A stretch of 64,000 nt of DNA from Lepus europaeus (taxonomy: Eukaryota; Chordata; Mammalia; Lagomorpha; Leporidae). Location of the stretch: assembly GCF_033115175.1 (NCBI RefSeq), contig NC_084844.1:36923885-36987884 (forward strand). The letters are read 5' to 3'. The notes beneath the pieces were generated by a model. It was given only the letters and a program-made list of their open reading frames with translations, made no database searches and was not told the DNA's origin. Both the position numbers and the translations under genes were made by a program. This document shows, piece by piece, positions 18,898 to 27,301 of the stretch. Each line of letters opens with the position of its first letter. Within the stretch, counting starts at the first letter, position 1.

Positions 18898-21669
18898 TCA
18901 CGGTGATGGAGAGCAGCATACGCTGCCGCGCGGAACTGATGTCTGACGCTCTCCAACTTGTTGTTGATGAAGGAGCTCACCCAGCGAAGTACACAGGGAC
19001 GTCTCGTTGTTTTGTTGCAATTTGTCGTCCTGTGAGAGCGTGGTAATCTCGGTTATCTCGGGGGAGATGTCGTCCGTAGGTGATAGAGGTGTATCTTGTG
19101 GCGGCGGGGCTGTTTTTCTGACCAATCTTTCCGGTATCCAGAGAGGTTCTCTTCCAGATTCCTGTGGGAAGACACAGACCGCGCCTCGGTTCCAGCATAA
19201 TACCGGATCCGGGCCGTACCACTTTCCCGTGAGGACATCTTTCCAACGGACATAGCCTCGTGAAGATGGCTCCTTTAACATGTGTCTCTCAGCGGGGGAC
19301 ATAGAATGATCTGTCAAATTCAAAAAGTTTATAGTAAACAGTGCAAGGGAGAGGCGCATTCGAGGGGTTTTGCCCGTGGCAATTCCCTCCTTTTGTTTTA
19401 AGAGAAAAGCCTTGAGGGTTCGATGAGCCCTTTCAATTATGGCCTGTCCCTGAGGGTTATAAGGGATTCCAGTTTTATGTTGTACCTGCATACGGGTGCA
19501 GAAATCTTGGAATGATTTACTTGTGTATGCAGGACCATTATCTGTTTTTAAAGTTTTTGGTTTGCCCCAGGCTGCCCATGCAGCAAGGCAGTGATTAATG
19601 ACATGGGTGGTACGCTCACCCGTCTCCAGAGAAGCAAAAATTACTTGGGAACAGGTGTCAACTGACACATGAACATACTTTAAGGTCCCAAACTCGGATA
19701 TGTGGGTGACATCCATCTGCCAGATATGTCCTGGTAGTAATCCTCGGGGATTAACCCCCACCGAAGGCACAGGGGTTAAAGTAGGGCATGCGGCACAATG
19801 GCGAACAATATTGCGAGCGGCAGCACGAGAAAGACCGAATTTGGCGGCAAGGGTTTTTGCGTTTACATGGAACTCTGAATGAAACTGGATAGCCTGCTCT
19901 TCTGGGGAAGAAAATTGGAGTATCCAAATGGGGCGTGTGGCTTGATCAGCTATAGCATTGCCTGTGGTCATGGGTCCAGGTAAGGAAGAATGAGCTCTAA
20001 TATGAGTAATAAAGAAAGGAGCAGACCGATTCCAAATAGATTTTTGCAGGGTGAGGAAAACTGTCGCTACGGAGGATGAAGAATTGACTAGTCCTGCGGC
20101 CTCAAGGATAGACACAGAATTAACCACATAGCGTGAATCAGACACAATATTGACAGGTCCGGGGAAATCAGTGAAGACTTGGTTAACTATAAGAAGTTCA
20201 GTTACCTGGGGGGAGTTAGTAGCGAATTGGAATGTTTTTGGCACAGATCCTGAAACAACATATGCACCGACTCCTGTTTTAGAACCGTCGGTATACACTA
20301 CTGGGGCTCCCTGTAAGGGCTTTTGGGATGTGGACTTTGGAAAAATAACTGGGTGAGACTGAACAAAGGTTAGCAAAGGATCAGAGGGTGTTCTGTTTGT
20401 AATAGTTGCGGAAGTGGAGCAGACTAAAACCGCCCAAGCATCAGTACAAGCGATTAGCACACGTACCTGTTCCATGGAATAGGGGACAACAATGGTGGAT
20501 GGTTCGCGTCCAAAATGTTGGATAGCCCTCTGAATGGCTAGGAGAGTTATCTCCGCCACTGCCACGGGATAGTAACTAATAGATCTAGTAGATGACATTG
20601 AGGGATGGATCCAGAGGAGAGGCCCATCCTGCCATAGGACCGCGGTGGGCTGTTTAAGGGTGTCGAGGACCCAAAGAGTAAGGTCTCCCGCAGGGTCCCA
20701 ACGTTTTAGGGCGGCTTTACTAAGGGCATCGTTGACAATTGACAGTGCTTGTTTGGCCTCAGAGGTGAAGGTTCGGGGGGAAGCAAGATCCGGGTCTCCT
20801 TTAAGTATATTAAAGAGGGGCTGCAATGCAGCATTAGGAATGTTAAGGTAGGGCCTAATCCAATTGATATCCCCTAAAAGTTTTTGTAAGTCATTTAGAG
20901 TGGAGATAGCATTGATTTTTATTTGAATTTTTTGAGGTCTAATTTGAGTAGGGGCGACTATAGCCCCAAGATAAGAAACTACAGACGACAATTGCACCTT
21001 ATTAGGTGCAATATGCAGCCCTGCCCCTTCCAGCACTTGTTGGAGTGTACTGTATAAGGCCAGGAGCCTCTCTGCTGTGGGGGCTGCACACAGTAGGTCG
21101 TCCATATAATGTAGGCACCTGCAGTCGGAATATCGGTCTCTAAGAGGTTTTAGTACTTGGGCTACATAGACTTGACACATGGTGGGGCTATTAGTCATAC
21201 CCTGAGGCAAGACTGTCCACTCCCAACGCTTGTCCGGTTGTTCCTGGTTCTGGGTGGGGACAGTAAAAGCAAAACGTGGGGTATCCTTTTTGTCCAATGG
21301 AATGGAAAAGAAACAATCCTTAAGATCTATTACAATAACAGGCCATTGGTTGGGAAGTGCCGAAAGCAGAGGAAGACCACGTTGCACAGGGCCCATAGGC
21401 TGCATCTGTGCGTTGACTGCCCTAAGATCATGTAAGAGTCTCCATTGACCTAATTTTTTGCGGATGGCAAAAATAGGCGTATTCCATGGAGAGGTGGATG
21501 GGATCAAATGACCAGCGTTGACCTGCTCCAAGACCAGAGTGTTGACTGCCTCCAGTTTCTCCTGAGATAGGGGCCACTGTGGAACCCAGACGGGTACGTC
21601 CGTTAGCCACGAGATGGGTAAAGGCTCCACTGGTTTAGGAGGCGAAACAGTGACCCCTAGGAAAAACCC
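18898..21669 (-). CDS. pol: pol: reverse transcriptase, RNase H, integrase (reached by -1 frameshift)
   Basis: An open frame of about 920 codons, entered from pro by a -1 shift at 21,669-21,663. Reverse transcriptase comes first, with LPQGMTNSP and the catalytic YMDD near residue 195. RNase H follows near residues 455-590, with YTDGSKTG, SDSRYVV and NAIADQA supplying the acidic residues. Integrase is last: a zinc-binding HX3H...CX2C (HSEFH ... CAAC), then the core WQMDVTH, TDNGPAYTS and IIERAH, with exactly 35 residues between the second D and the E. A C-terminal segment with WKDVLTGKWYGPDPV completes it. All catalytic residues I can check are present. There is no in-frame stop or frameshift. 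It would copy the RNA genome to DNA and integrate it. Confidence 0.95.
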   Translation of the reverse strand, partial: GFFLGVTVSPPKPVEPLPISWLTDVPVWVPQWPLSQEKLEAVNTLVLEQVNAGHLIPSTSPWNTPIFAIRKKLGQWRLLHDLRAVNAQMQPMGPVQRGLPLLSALPNQWPVIVIDLKDCFFSIPLDKKDTPRFAFTVPTQNQEQPDKRWEWTVLPQGMTNSPTMCQVYVAQVLKPLRDRYSDCRCLHYMDDLLCAAPTAERLLALYSTLQQVLEGAGLHIAPNKVQLSSVVSYLGAIVAPTQIRPQKIQIKINAISTLNDLQKLLGDINWIRPYLNIPNAALQPLFNILKGDPDLASPRTFTSEAKQALSIVNDALSKAALKRWDPAGDLTLWVLDTLKQPTAVLWQDGPLLWIHPSMSSTRSISYYPVAVAEITLLAIQRAIQHFGREPSTIVVPYSMEQVRVLIACTDAWAVLVCSTSATITNRTPSDPLLTFVQSHPVIFPKSTSQKPLQGAPVVYTDGSKTGVGAYVVSGSVPKTFQFATNSPQVTELLIVNQVFTDFPGPVNIVSDSRYVVNSVSILEAAGLVNSSSSVATVFLTLQKSIWNRSAPFFITHIRAHSSLPGPMTTGNAIADQATRPIWILQFSSPEEQAIQFHSEFHVNAKTLAAKFGLSRAAARNIVRHCAACPTLTPVPSVGVNPRGLLPGHIWQMDVTHISEFGTLKYVHVSVDTCSQVIFASLETGERTTHVINHCLAAWAAWGKPKTLKTDNGPAYTSKSFQDFCTRMQVQHKTGIPYNPQGQAIIERAHRTLKAFLLKQKEGIATGKTPRMRLSLALFTINFLNLTDHSMSPAERHMLKEPSSRGYVRWKDVLTGKWYGPDPVLCWNRGAVCVFPQESGREPLWIPERLVRKTAPPPQDTPLSPTDDISPEITEITTLSQDDKLQQNNETSLCTSLGELLHQQQVGERQTSVPRGSVCCSPSP

Positions 21670-22586
21670 AGGCCAACTTTACTTGGTCTTTGTTTTGGTT
21701 CAATGGGGGAAGGGTGGCCCTGGAGCTGGACACCGAGTCCCTTGCCTGGGACGTAACCCATATTTTGTAGCATAGATCGTACTGCAGGGGAAGTGGTGAC
21801 CAAAGCAACATCCATTTCGGCCAGGACGTCTCTCCCCCAAAGGGAAATGGGTAGAGGTAAAATGAATGGAGAAAACTGTCCTCTATGACCCTCGCTATCC
21901 TGCCATGACAACAAGGCTGCACTGATTTTTGGGAAATGAGCAAAACCAAGTCCTTGCAAGGTTTGTTCCGCCACATTTGTAGGCCATGTACTAGGCCAGT
22001 CCTTTGTTGCTATAATGGATTTGTCGGCTCCTGTGTCTAAAAGTCCCTTAATGTCCTTGCCATTAATCGGCAACACTAAAGTGGGACGTTCATTTAAAAG
22101 CATATGTAAGCCGGTAAAATTAATGCCAGAGGACCCAAAGTTACCAGCGCCGTGAACGTGGTTTTTAGCTGGGATTAAAGAGTGAAGACTGGGCAGTAAT
22201 AACATTTGTGCGATACGGTCTCCAGGATTGATTACTAAAGGTCCCTGAGGGGCCTGAACCATGATCTTTACTTTACCAGTGAAATCAGAGTCAACTACCC
22301 CGGGGATCACAGCTAGCCCTCGGAGGGCGGCGGAGGACCGACCCAACACTAATCCAACCGAATCCGGGGGCAGAGGACCGGAGCAGTCGCTCTCCACTAA
22401 TTGTACCCCCATCTCCGGAGTTAAGAGGAGAGGGGAGGTGGCGCGGAGGTCCAGGCCTGCGGACCCGTGAGTGGCACGGGCTGAGGGTGCACTGGGTGTA
22501 GCGCAGACACGGGAGGTGGAACCTGAGAGTAGATTTGATTTTGGGGGCTCCTCGCTGGGTTGGGGAGCCCCCTCTGGCCGTTTTTT
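21657..22586 (-). CDS. pro: pro: dUTPase and aspartic protease with G-patch (reached by -1 frameshift)
   Basis: A 309-codon open frame that overlaps the 3' end of gag and is entered by a -1 shift at 22,586-22,580. The N-terminal part is a dUTPase: motif 1 SAGLDL (upstream of the first in-frame ATG, which shows that entry is by frameshift), then GVVDSDFTGKV, GDRIAQML and GNFGSSG. The protease follows with the active-site LLDTGADKS and the flap-to-C-terminal WGRDVL. It ends in a G-patch (MGYVPGKGLGVQ), a feature of betaretroviruses. The protease cuts the Gag-Pro-Pol precursors and the dUTPase keeps uracil out of viral DNA. The stop codon at 21,659-21,657 lies two codons after the second slippery site. 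Confidence 0.95.
   Translation of the reverse strand, partial: KKRPEGAPQPSEEPPKSNLLSGSTSRVCATPSAPSARATHGSAGLDLRATSPLLLTPEMGVQLVESDCSGPLPPDSVGLVLGRSSAALRGLAVIPGVVDSDFTGKVKIMVQAPQGPLVINPGDRIAQMLLLPSLHSLIPAKNHVHGAGNFGSSGINFTGLHMLLNERPTLVLPINGKDIKGLLDTGADKSIIATKDWPSTWPTNVAEQTLQGLGFAHFPKISAALLSWQDSEGHRGQFSPFILPLPISLWGRDVLAEMDVALVTTSPAVRSMLQNMGYVPGKGLGVQLQGHPSPIEPKQRPSKVGLGFS
21663..21669 (-). promoter_or_regulatory. pro-pol slippery heptamer G GGT TTT
   Basis: GGGTTTT in the pro reading frame, six bases before the pro stop. A -1 slip here continues in the pol frame, which is open from this point. It fits the X-XXY-YYZ rule. I did not fold the downstream RNA. Confidence 0.85.
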
Positions 22587-24265
22587 GGCCCCTGGGCGCT
22601 ACCTGTAAGTGGGTTGCCATCGATATCGAAAGCAGAACGGCATACCTCTGCCCTATGAGGGCCCTTGCGGCAACGGCGACAAGGCTCTATGCCTGAAGGC
22701 TGTGCCGTGGAATACCCATGGCTGAGATTGGGGCAATCGCGTTTTTTGTGACCCGGTTGATGACATTGGAAGCAAAGTCCTGAAGATATGGGGGGTCGGG
22801 TCGATTTAGATTTTGGACTGTTTTCTTTGACTTTTGCCAGCATCGCAGCTAGGCCCGCATTAGTAAGTGGCCCACCGGTATCTCTGCAGTATTTTAACCA
22901 GGAGTCCAGAGATTTATGTCTATATTGTCGAAGAATGTTTTTGCACTCTTTATTAGCCTGCTCAAAAATAATTTGTTTGACCAGTGGCTGAACGTCAACC
23001 TCGGAAGGGAAAATACGCGACGCAGCCTCAAGTATGCGAGCGACAAAATCAGCGAAGGGTTCGGCCGTGCCCTGAACGATCTTGGTGAGGTGGCTAGCTG
23101 AGTCACTTGGATTGGACGCCTGCCTCCACGCACGTTGGGCACAGTTGGAAATTTGCCTGTATACTTGTCTAGGGAATTGGGTCTGGTCAGCCTGATAAGG
23201 TCCACGCCCTAAAAGCATATCAGCATTCCACGTAGGGTGGCCGTCCTCAGCATTTTCATCTGCCTGGTCATGACAGCACTCTGTATTCATAGATTGCCAC
23301 AAAAGAAAGCCGCCTGGACTTAAACAGGCCCGAGCCAATTGGGTCCAGTCGCTAGGTGTTAAAATGGACTGGCCGACTGATTCAAGGAGTGACAATGTGA
23401 ATGGGGCTGTGGGTCCATAGTCATGGACCGCAGCCTTAAGTTGTTTTAATACTGTCATGTCCAATGGTTTGTGCCGGGCCTCTCGCGTGCCCAAAGCCAA
23501 AACAGGGTAAGCCTGAGCGGGGGCAGCGGGAGCGCCAGTTCGCAACTGTTTCCAGGCTTGTTGATGAAACTGTCTGCCTGAAAAAGGTGGCACATTTGGG
23601 ACGTTTAATGGCCATGGCGGCACGGGTGTTAGATGGGGCTGAGGCACGCCTACATGACCGCCAGTAGGAGGCGCTGCGTCTTTAATCTGATGGGCGGGCA
23701 CGACATCGATAGGAGGAGCCGTAGGCACTAGAGGGCGTAAACAGGCATCTTTTAACTTTTGCCGCAGCTGCGCATACGTAGGAGGCGGGGATTTAGGATC
23801 GCCGTCCCCTTCCCCCTCAGACTCAGAGGAGGCGGAGCCACATTCGGAGCCTGAGGCCAGTGAGGAAGTCTGGCATCCCGTGTCCTTAAATTGTATGAGG
23901 TCCCGGGCGCCGTCCGAGCTCTGAGAACGAACTTCCTCGAGAGCCTCGCGAACCGCCGTAAGAGTCGGGCGGTCCGCTCCCACCGACCTCTCCTCTTGGA
24001 GGCACGCCCGCAGTAGTTCCCATAAGGGGAGAACAACGGGGTCGATATCGGGTTCCTGGGGATCGTTAACTGTGCGCCGGAGATCCTTTCCTAATTTCTC
24101 CCAAGACTCAAGAGTTATTTGGCCCTCGTGGGTGAGCCACGGCGCAAAGAAATCAACACTTCCAAGGAACCTGACAAGTGTGGTCTTAGAAACCTTAATC
24201 CCTTTGCTACGCAATAATGCTTTTAACGGATTAAGCAACATTGAATGGCTAGATGAATTTCCCAT
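22421..24265 (-). CDS. gag: gag: matrix, capsid, nucleocapsid polyprotein
   Basis: 614 codons from the ATG at 24,265. I chose this start over the in-frame ATG-like start eight codons upstream because it gives MGNSSS, a myristoylation signal. Seen in order: matrix; two late-budding motifs close together, PPTY near residue 165 and PTAP near 185; the capsid major homology region QGTAEPFADFVARILEAA near residue 400; two CCHC zinc knuckles, CFQCHQPGHKKRDC and CRRCRKGPHRAEVC, near 515-550; and a proline-rich end. All CCHC residues are intact. It builds the immature particle and packages RNA. With both late motifs and the myristoyl site kept but no env, it looks able to form membrane-targeted particles, but not to make its own envelope. 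Confidence 0.95.
   Translation of the reverse strand: MGNSSSHSMLLNPLKALLRSKGIKVSKTTLVRFLGSVDFFAPWLTHEGQITLESWEKLGKDLRRTVNDPQEPDIDPVVLPLWELLRACLQEERSVGADRPTLTAVREALEEVRSQSSDGARDLIQFKDTGCQTSSLASGSECGSASSESEGEGDGDPKSPPPTYAQLRQKLKDACLRPLVPTAPPIDVVPAHQIKDAAPPTGGHVGVPQPHLTPVPPWPLNVPNVPPFSGRQFHQQAWKQLRTGAPAAPAQAYPVLALGTREARHKPLDMTVLKQLKAAVHDYGPTAPFTLSLLESVGQSILTPSDWTQLARACLSPGGFLLWQSMNTECCHDQADENAEDGHPTWNADMLLGRGPYQADQTQFPRQVYRQISNCAQRAWRQASNPSDSASHLTKIVQGTAEPFADFVARILEAASRIFPSEVDVQPLVKQIIFEQANKECKNILRQYRHKSLDSWLKYCRDTGGPLTNAGLAAMLAKVKENSPKSKSTRPPISSGLCFQCHQPGHKKRDCPNLSHGYSTAQPSGIEPCRRCRKGPHRAEVCRSAFDIDGNPLTGSAQGPKNGQRGLPNPARSPQNQIYSQVPPPVSALHPVHPQPVPLTGPQAWTSAPPPLSS
22580..22586 (-). promoter_or_regulatory. 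gag-pro slippery heptamer A AAA AAC
   Basis: AAAAAAC sits in the gag frame as A-AAA-AAC (Lys-Asn codons), the classic -1 frameshift site. After the slip the pro frame is open through the dUTPase. The gag stop is about 160 nt further on. Confidence 0.93.
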
Positions 24266-24412
24266 TTTCAGTTTAAAGCGGGAAGACACGTCCGCTATCT
24301 TATTTTCAGTTTAAAGCGGGGGAACAAGTCTGCTATTCTTTCAGTTTAAAGCGGGGAAACACGTCCGCTATTCTTTCAGTTTAAAGCGGGGAAACACGTC
24401 CGCTATCTTAGG
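24265..24412 (-). repeat. Fourfold ~36-bp tandem repeat in the proviral leader
   Basis: Four direct copies share CCCGCTTTAAACTGAAA and GCGGACGTGT (one copy reads GCAGACTTGT). In element sense the last copy ends in CTGAAAATGGG, so the gag start codon lies at the very end of the array. A role in packaging, translation or host-factor binding is possible but not shown. Confidence 0.93.
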
Positions 24413-24477
24413 GTGCGTCCACCCTCCAACCACGAGATATACCTCACTCGCGGGGCCCAGACGGTAAGACTGACCTC

Positions 24478-24494
24478 GCTTACCTTCTACTTAC
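24478..24494 (-). promoter_or_regulatory. Two candidate splice donors in the leader
   Basis: In element sense CCCG|GTAAGT (24,494-24,489) is followed by AAG|GTAAGC (24,483-24,478). Both match donor consensus. Retroviral leaders carry such a donor for env or accessory RNAs. Confidence 0.6.
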
Positions 24495-24513
24495 CGGGCA
24501 ACGTAGAGGAAGC

Positions 24514-24531
24514 TCCCCGTACGGGCCACCA
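24514..24531 (-). promoter_or_regulatory. Primer-binding site for tRNA-Ile(AAU)
   Basis: Two bases after the 5' LTR the element reads TGGTGGCCCGTACGGGGA. This is the exact complement of the last 18 nt (with CCA) of vertebrate tRNA-Ile(AAU) as I recall it. It does not fit the lysine sites usual in betaretroviruses or the phenylalanine site of IAPs. Confidence 0.88.
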
Positions 24532-24533
24532 GC

Positions 24534-24884
24534 TGCTCGGCGCCGTCCTCGTCCAGCAAGAGACAGAGACCGAACACTTTGCACGGGGTTCCTTTATTGC
24601 TCGGCAAGCAGGAGATCCAGCTTCGATCTCTTCTGGGCAGGAACTTTCCTTACACCCGCGTAGCAAGGGTTTATATGCACAATACACGTCACAAATCAGG
24701 TGATAGGCTAGAAGCGCGGGGATAGGACAATCTCGTGGCAAGGCGGGAAGGAGCGAGCTAGAGCGGGAAATCTAAGGCGGGAAGGAGCGAGCAAGAGCGG
24801 GAACTCCCTGAGATGAGGAAGAACCCGGAAGCAGGGAGTCGGCGCCATCTTAGGGGCACGGTTCCTCCGGTCTGGTTCCCTACA
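24534..24884 (-). repeat. 5' LTR of the provirus
   Basis: 351 bp with no difference from the 3' LTR that I could find on reading both. It serves as promoter: TATAAA at 24,675-24,670 and AATAAA at 24,598-24,593. Confidence 0.95.
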
Positions 24885-24890
24885 CCTGAG

Positions 24891-25249
24891 AGCTCGCCAG
24901 CCTTAATGTTTCCTCGTTTTCAAAATAGGATAATGACTGCAGGTGCGAAATTAAGGCCCAAATGGGCTAGTACCTGTGAAAGCACTTTGCAAACGTTCGT
25001 GATGACCATGCAGCGGCGGTTCCCAGCTGGAGTCAAGTCAGATTAGATTGGTTTTCTCCAGTTCTCCCAGCTCCAGCTCCTGTCTGCTTTGCGGTTACCA
25101 GCCAAGCATTTCTGGAAAGGGTGTGCCCACAGTGGGCAGAAAGGATTCGGTAATGAACGGGTGGAACGCGGTCAGGGCAAGTGCCAACCTGATCACCAGC
25201 TCCCCCTCCTACCCAGCCTCAGTTTCTTTCTCGGCTTGGACCAGGTCAG
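24891..25249. other. MYO19 5' intron between provirus and CpG island
   Basis: The first part (GTTTCCTCGTTTTCAAAATAG, GAAAGCACTTTGCAAAC) looks like a MIR. No exon was seen. Confidence 0.45.
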
Positions 25250-26470
25250 TGGGAGGGCAGACGCGGACGTTTGGGAAGGGTCCTGGTTTCTGGCGCGAAG
25301 CCGGGACTCCCCGGTCCGGGCGAGCCGCCCGCAGGGATGCCGCTCCGGAAGCACCTGGTACAAGGAACCCGCGTCCTTCTAGGGAAGGTGGCTGTGACCC
25401 CAGCCAAGGGCATTGCAGTCCGGATACCTGGCGGAGTCGGCCGTCCCCTCCCTGATCCCTGTAGGGAGAGGTCGAGAGCAGACGCCCGGCCCCAGTCCGC
25501 CTGCCGCGACCCTTCCCCGCCGCGCGCGGGCCGCCCTCTGCCCGCAAGCTGGAGAGGTCCTTGCTCCGGACAAGAGCCAGGAGCGGCGCTCCCTACTCCT
25601 GGGGGCACGGCAGGGCCAAAAGGAAAGAGGGCAGGGAATCGGCGTTTGGGGAGGGGGCTTCCTCAGCTCTGCGGGGCACACCAGCCTTCCCTGTCGCGAA
25701 GGGCTTCGGTTCTGGGCTGGAGGTGGCACTCACCGGTCCCGCGGCCCGGGCAGCCGAGCGTACAGCCCACGCCCGGCCCGACTAGAAAGGCCGGCCGCGT
25801 GAGGCGGCGGGAAGAGCTGGGCAGCGCAGGGGAGGGGCGGGAGCGGCTGGGAGGAGAGAGCCGGGACCGCCAGATCGCAGCCCGCCAGCGGCCGCCGCTC
25901 CGACCCAGTGGCCGGCAGGAGGCCGGCTCCTCCCCCGGGGCGGGGCGCGCGCACGAGGAGCCGGGCGCACGTGGCCCACGCGGGACGCCCGGAGCCGGCT
26001 TGCGGGCTGCGGCCGGGAGGTAAGAGGAAGCGTGGAATGGCAGTGTTGTTTCGGGAGACGTGCTGCTTCTTGGGCCGTGAGGTCTTTCAGCAGAGAGCGC
26101 CGTGGCCGAGTCGTGTTCCTCAAGCCCCGTTACCCTGACAGGGTCTCGTGAGCTCCGTGAAGCGCGAGACGCACCCTTTCCGCTCCGGGTCCTTTTCTCT
26201 CACGGACCAGCCCACAGCCTGGACCCGGGAGGGTGTAGGCTTTGTAAGCCCTAAACAGAACACAATCATGGGGGCGCCCCCTTTGCGCGGAATCTGCCGG
26301 CCCGGAAGAGCAGCCTGGCCCGCGCCGGCCGGAAGCGCCGCTCTCCGAGGCGGAAGCCGCTTGCTTCCGGGTGGTCGGGCGGGTGCGGTGGGAGCCCGGC
26401 TTCGAGAGCCACCTGGACGACCACCTGGGGCACGTGAGGTGTAAGGGCCGGGTGGGCCAGTGGAGGGCGA
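25250..26470. promoter_or_regulatory. CpG island, shared MYO19/PIGW promoter
   Basis: Dense CpG, high GC, no SINE. Two divergent donors frame a short interval: on the minus strand CCG|GTGAGTG at 25,733, fit for a noncoding MYO19 exon 1, and on the plus strand GGGAG|GTAAGAG at 26,020, fit for a noncoding PIGW exon 1. The common start region would lie between about 25,780 and 25,980. A second cluster of ETS-like CCGGAAG sites (26,302, 26,329, 26,351 and 26,364 reverse) with a weaker donor at 26,439 could be an alternative PIGW start. No TATA box was seen. The head-to-head arrangement matches the human locus. Confidence 0.8.
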
Positions 26471-27290
26471 ACGGGGCTTTTATTGTTAAAGGTCAGCCGA
26501 CTCGAGCCGGATACGGTGAGCTGGCCTTGCAGGGCCCAGACGCGTGTATGCATTCATTCGTGTTTATTCGCTGCGGTTCGTGTTTGACTAACACGTTCCA
26601 GTGTGGCACTTTTCAGAGAGGTGTTTTAGATCGCTGTTAGAAAAAAAAAAAAAAAAAGCAGCTGACACTAGTAAGTGCTGTGTTAGGCGTCCATTCTGTG
26701 CACCTGCGCCTGCACCTGACCATGTTGGCTGGCTGTGAACCAGGGCTGGGAAAAGCCTGGGATTCAGATCACTGAAGGGCTTGCGTTTTGTACGAGACAC
26801 AGTGAGTGCAGAGGCTCTAACGAGAAACCAAGGCTCCCAAGTCCAAAGTGTGCTTAAAACTGCTGCTCTCTTCCCCATGCCTAAAATTTAAAGGTATTAA
26901 TACAGTGTGTGGTTTTCTTTAGATAATCTTAATAGCATATACAGTACTATGCTGTGTAGTAGGAGTTCCTGGCTGTGGTGCCATTCTCAAGTTTACATCC
27001 CAAAATCACCTTTGTGACTGTACCCCACGCTGAGACTACCCAGAGCCTTCTAGGCAGTAGTTCCATGTGTTAGTATGACATGACTGTCCTAATGCATCAG
27101 TCTTAGATTTCATTCCCCAGTCCTTGGAAAGGGAATCACAGTCTATAGGTTCTGCCCTTGACGTGAAATCCTTAGGATCTAAGGTTCTGCTCTGAAATCT
27201 AGGAATGACAGGTCAAGTCAGGTACAGACGTGCCAGTTCCACAAGAATGTGGTTTTCCTCCAATTCATTCCTGTGCTCTTGTGTTTACAG
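26471..27290. other. PIGW: PIGW intron 1
   Basis: From the CpG island to the acceptor TCTTGTGTTTACAG at 27,290. It contains a short A-run (26,640-26,657) and no SINE. Confidence 0.6.
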
Positions 27291-27301
27291 GAGGAAAAAA
27301 C

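Larger units (their letters stand above)
18046..24890 (-). mobile_element. Complete env-less class II (betaretrovirus-like) endogenous provirus
   Basis: A full provirus on the minus strand. Order in its own sense: 5' LTR (24,534-24,884), primer site, repeated leader, gag, pro, pol, polypurine tract, 3' LTR (18,052-18,402). The 6-bp target duplication CCTGAG is at 18,046-18,051 and 24,885-24,890, and the LTR ends are TG...CA. The element is 6,833 bp from LTR to LTR. The two LTRs have the same length and I found no difference on direct reading, so insertion is very recent or the LTRs were homogenised. gag, pro and pol are open throughout. Pro in its own frame with a dUTPase before the protease and a G-patch after it is the betaretrovirus plan. 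There is no env: only 495 bp lie between the pol stop and the 3' LTR. It lies in the same orientation as MYO19, inside that gene's presumed 5' intron. Confidence 0.97.

Noticed and set aside
24265-24412. CRISPR array
   Set aside because: Four direct repeats with no unique spacers, in a mammalian retroviral leader.
18046-24890. Rabbit endogenous lentivirus (RELIK)
   Set aside because: Separate pro frame with two -1 shifts, a G-patch after the protease, a tRNA-Ile rather than lysine primer site, no accessory-gene region, and intact young frames. RELIK is old and lentiviral.
25271-26023. A 250-codon open frame in the MYO19/PIGW CpG island
   Set aside because: Same GC effect. Arginine/proline/glycine-rich shadow frames on both strands, no recognisable protein.
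27230-27301. N-terminal extension of PIGW
   Set aside because: The extra 24 codons start with a non-ATG codon and run across the intron acceptor at 27,290. The ATG at 27,302 gives the known protein start.
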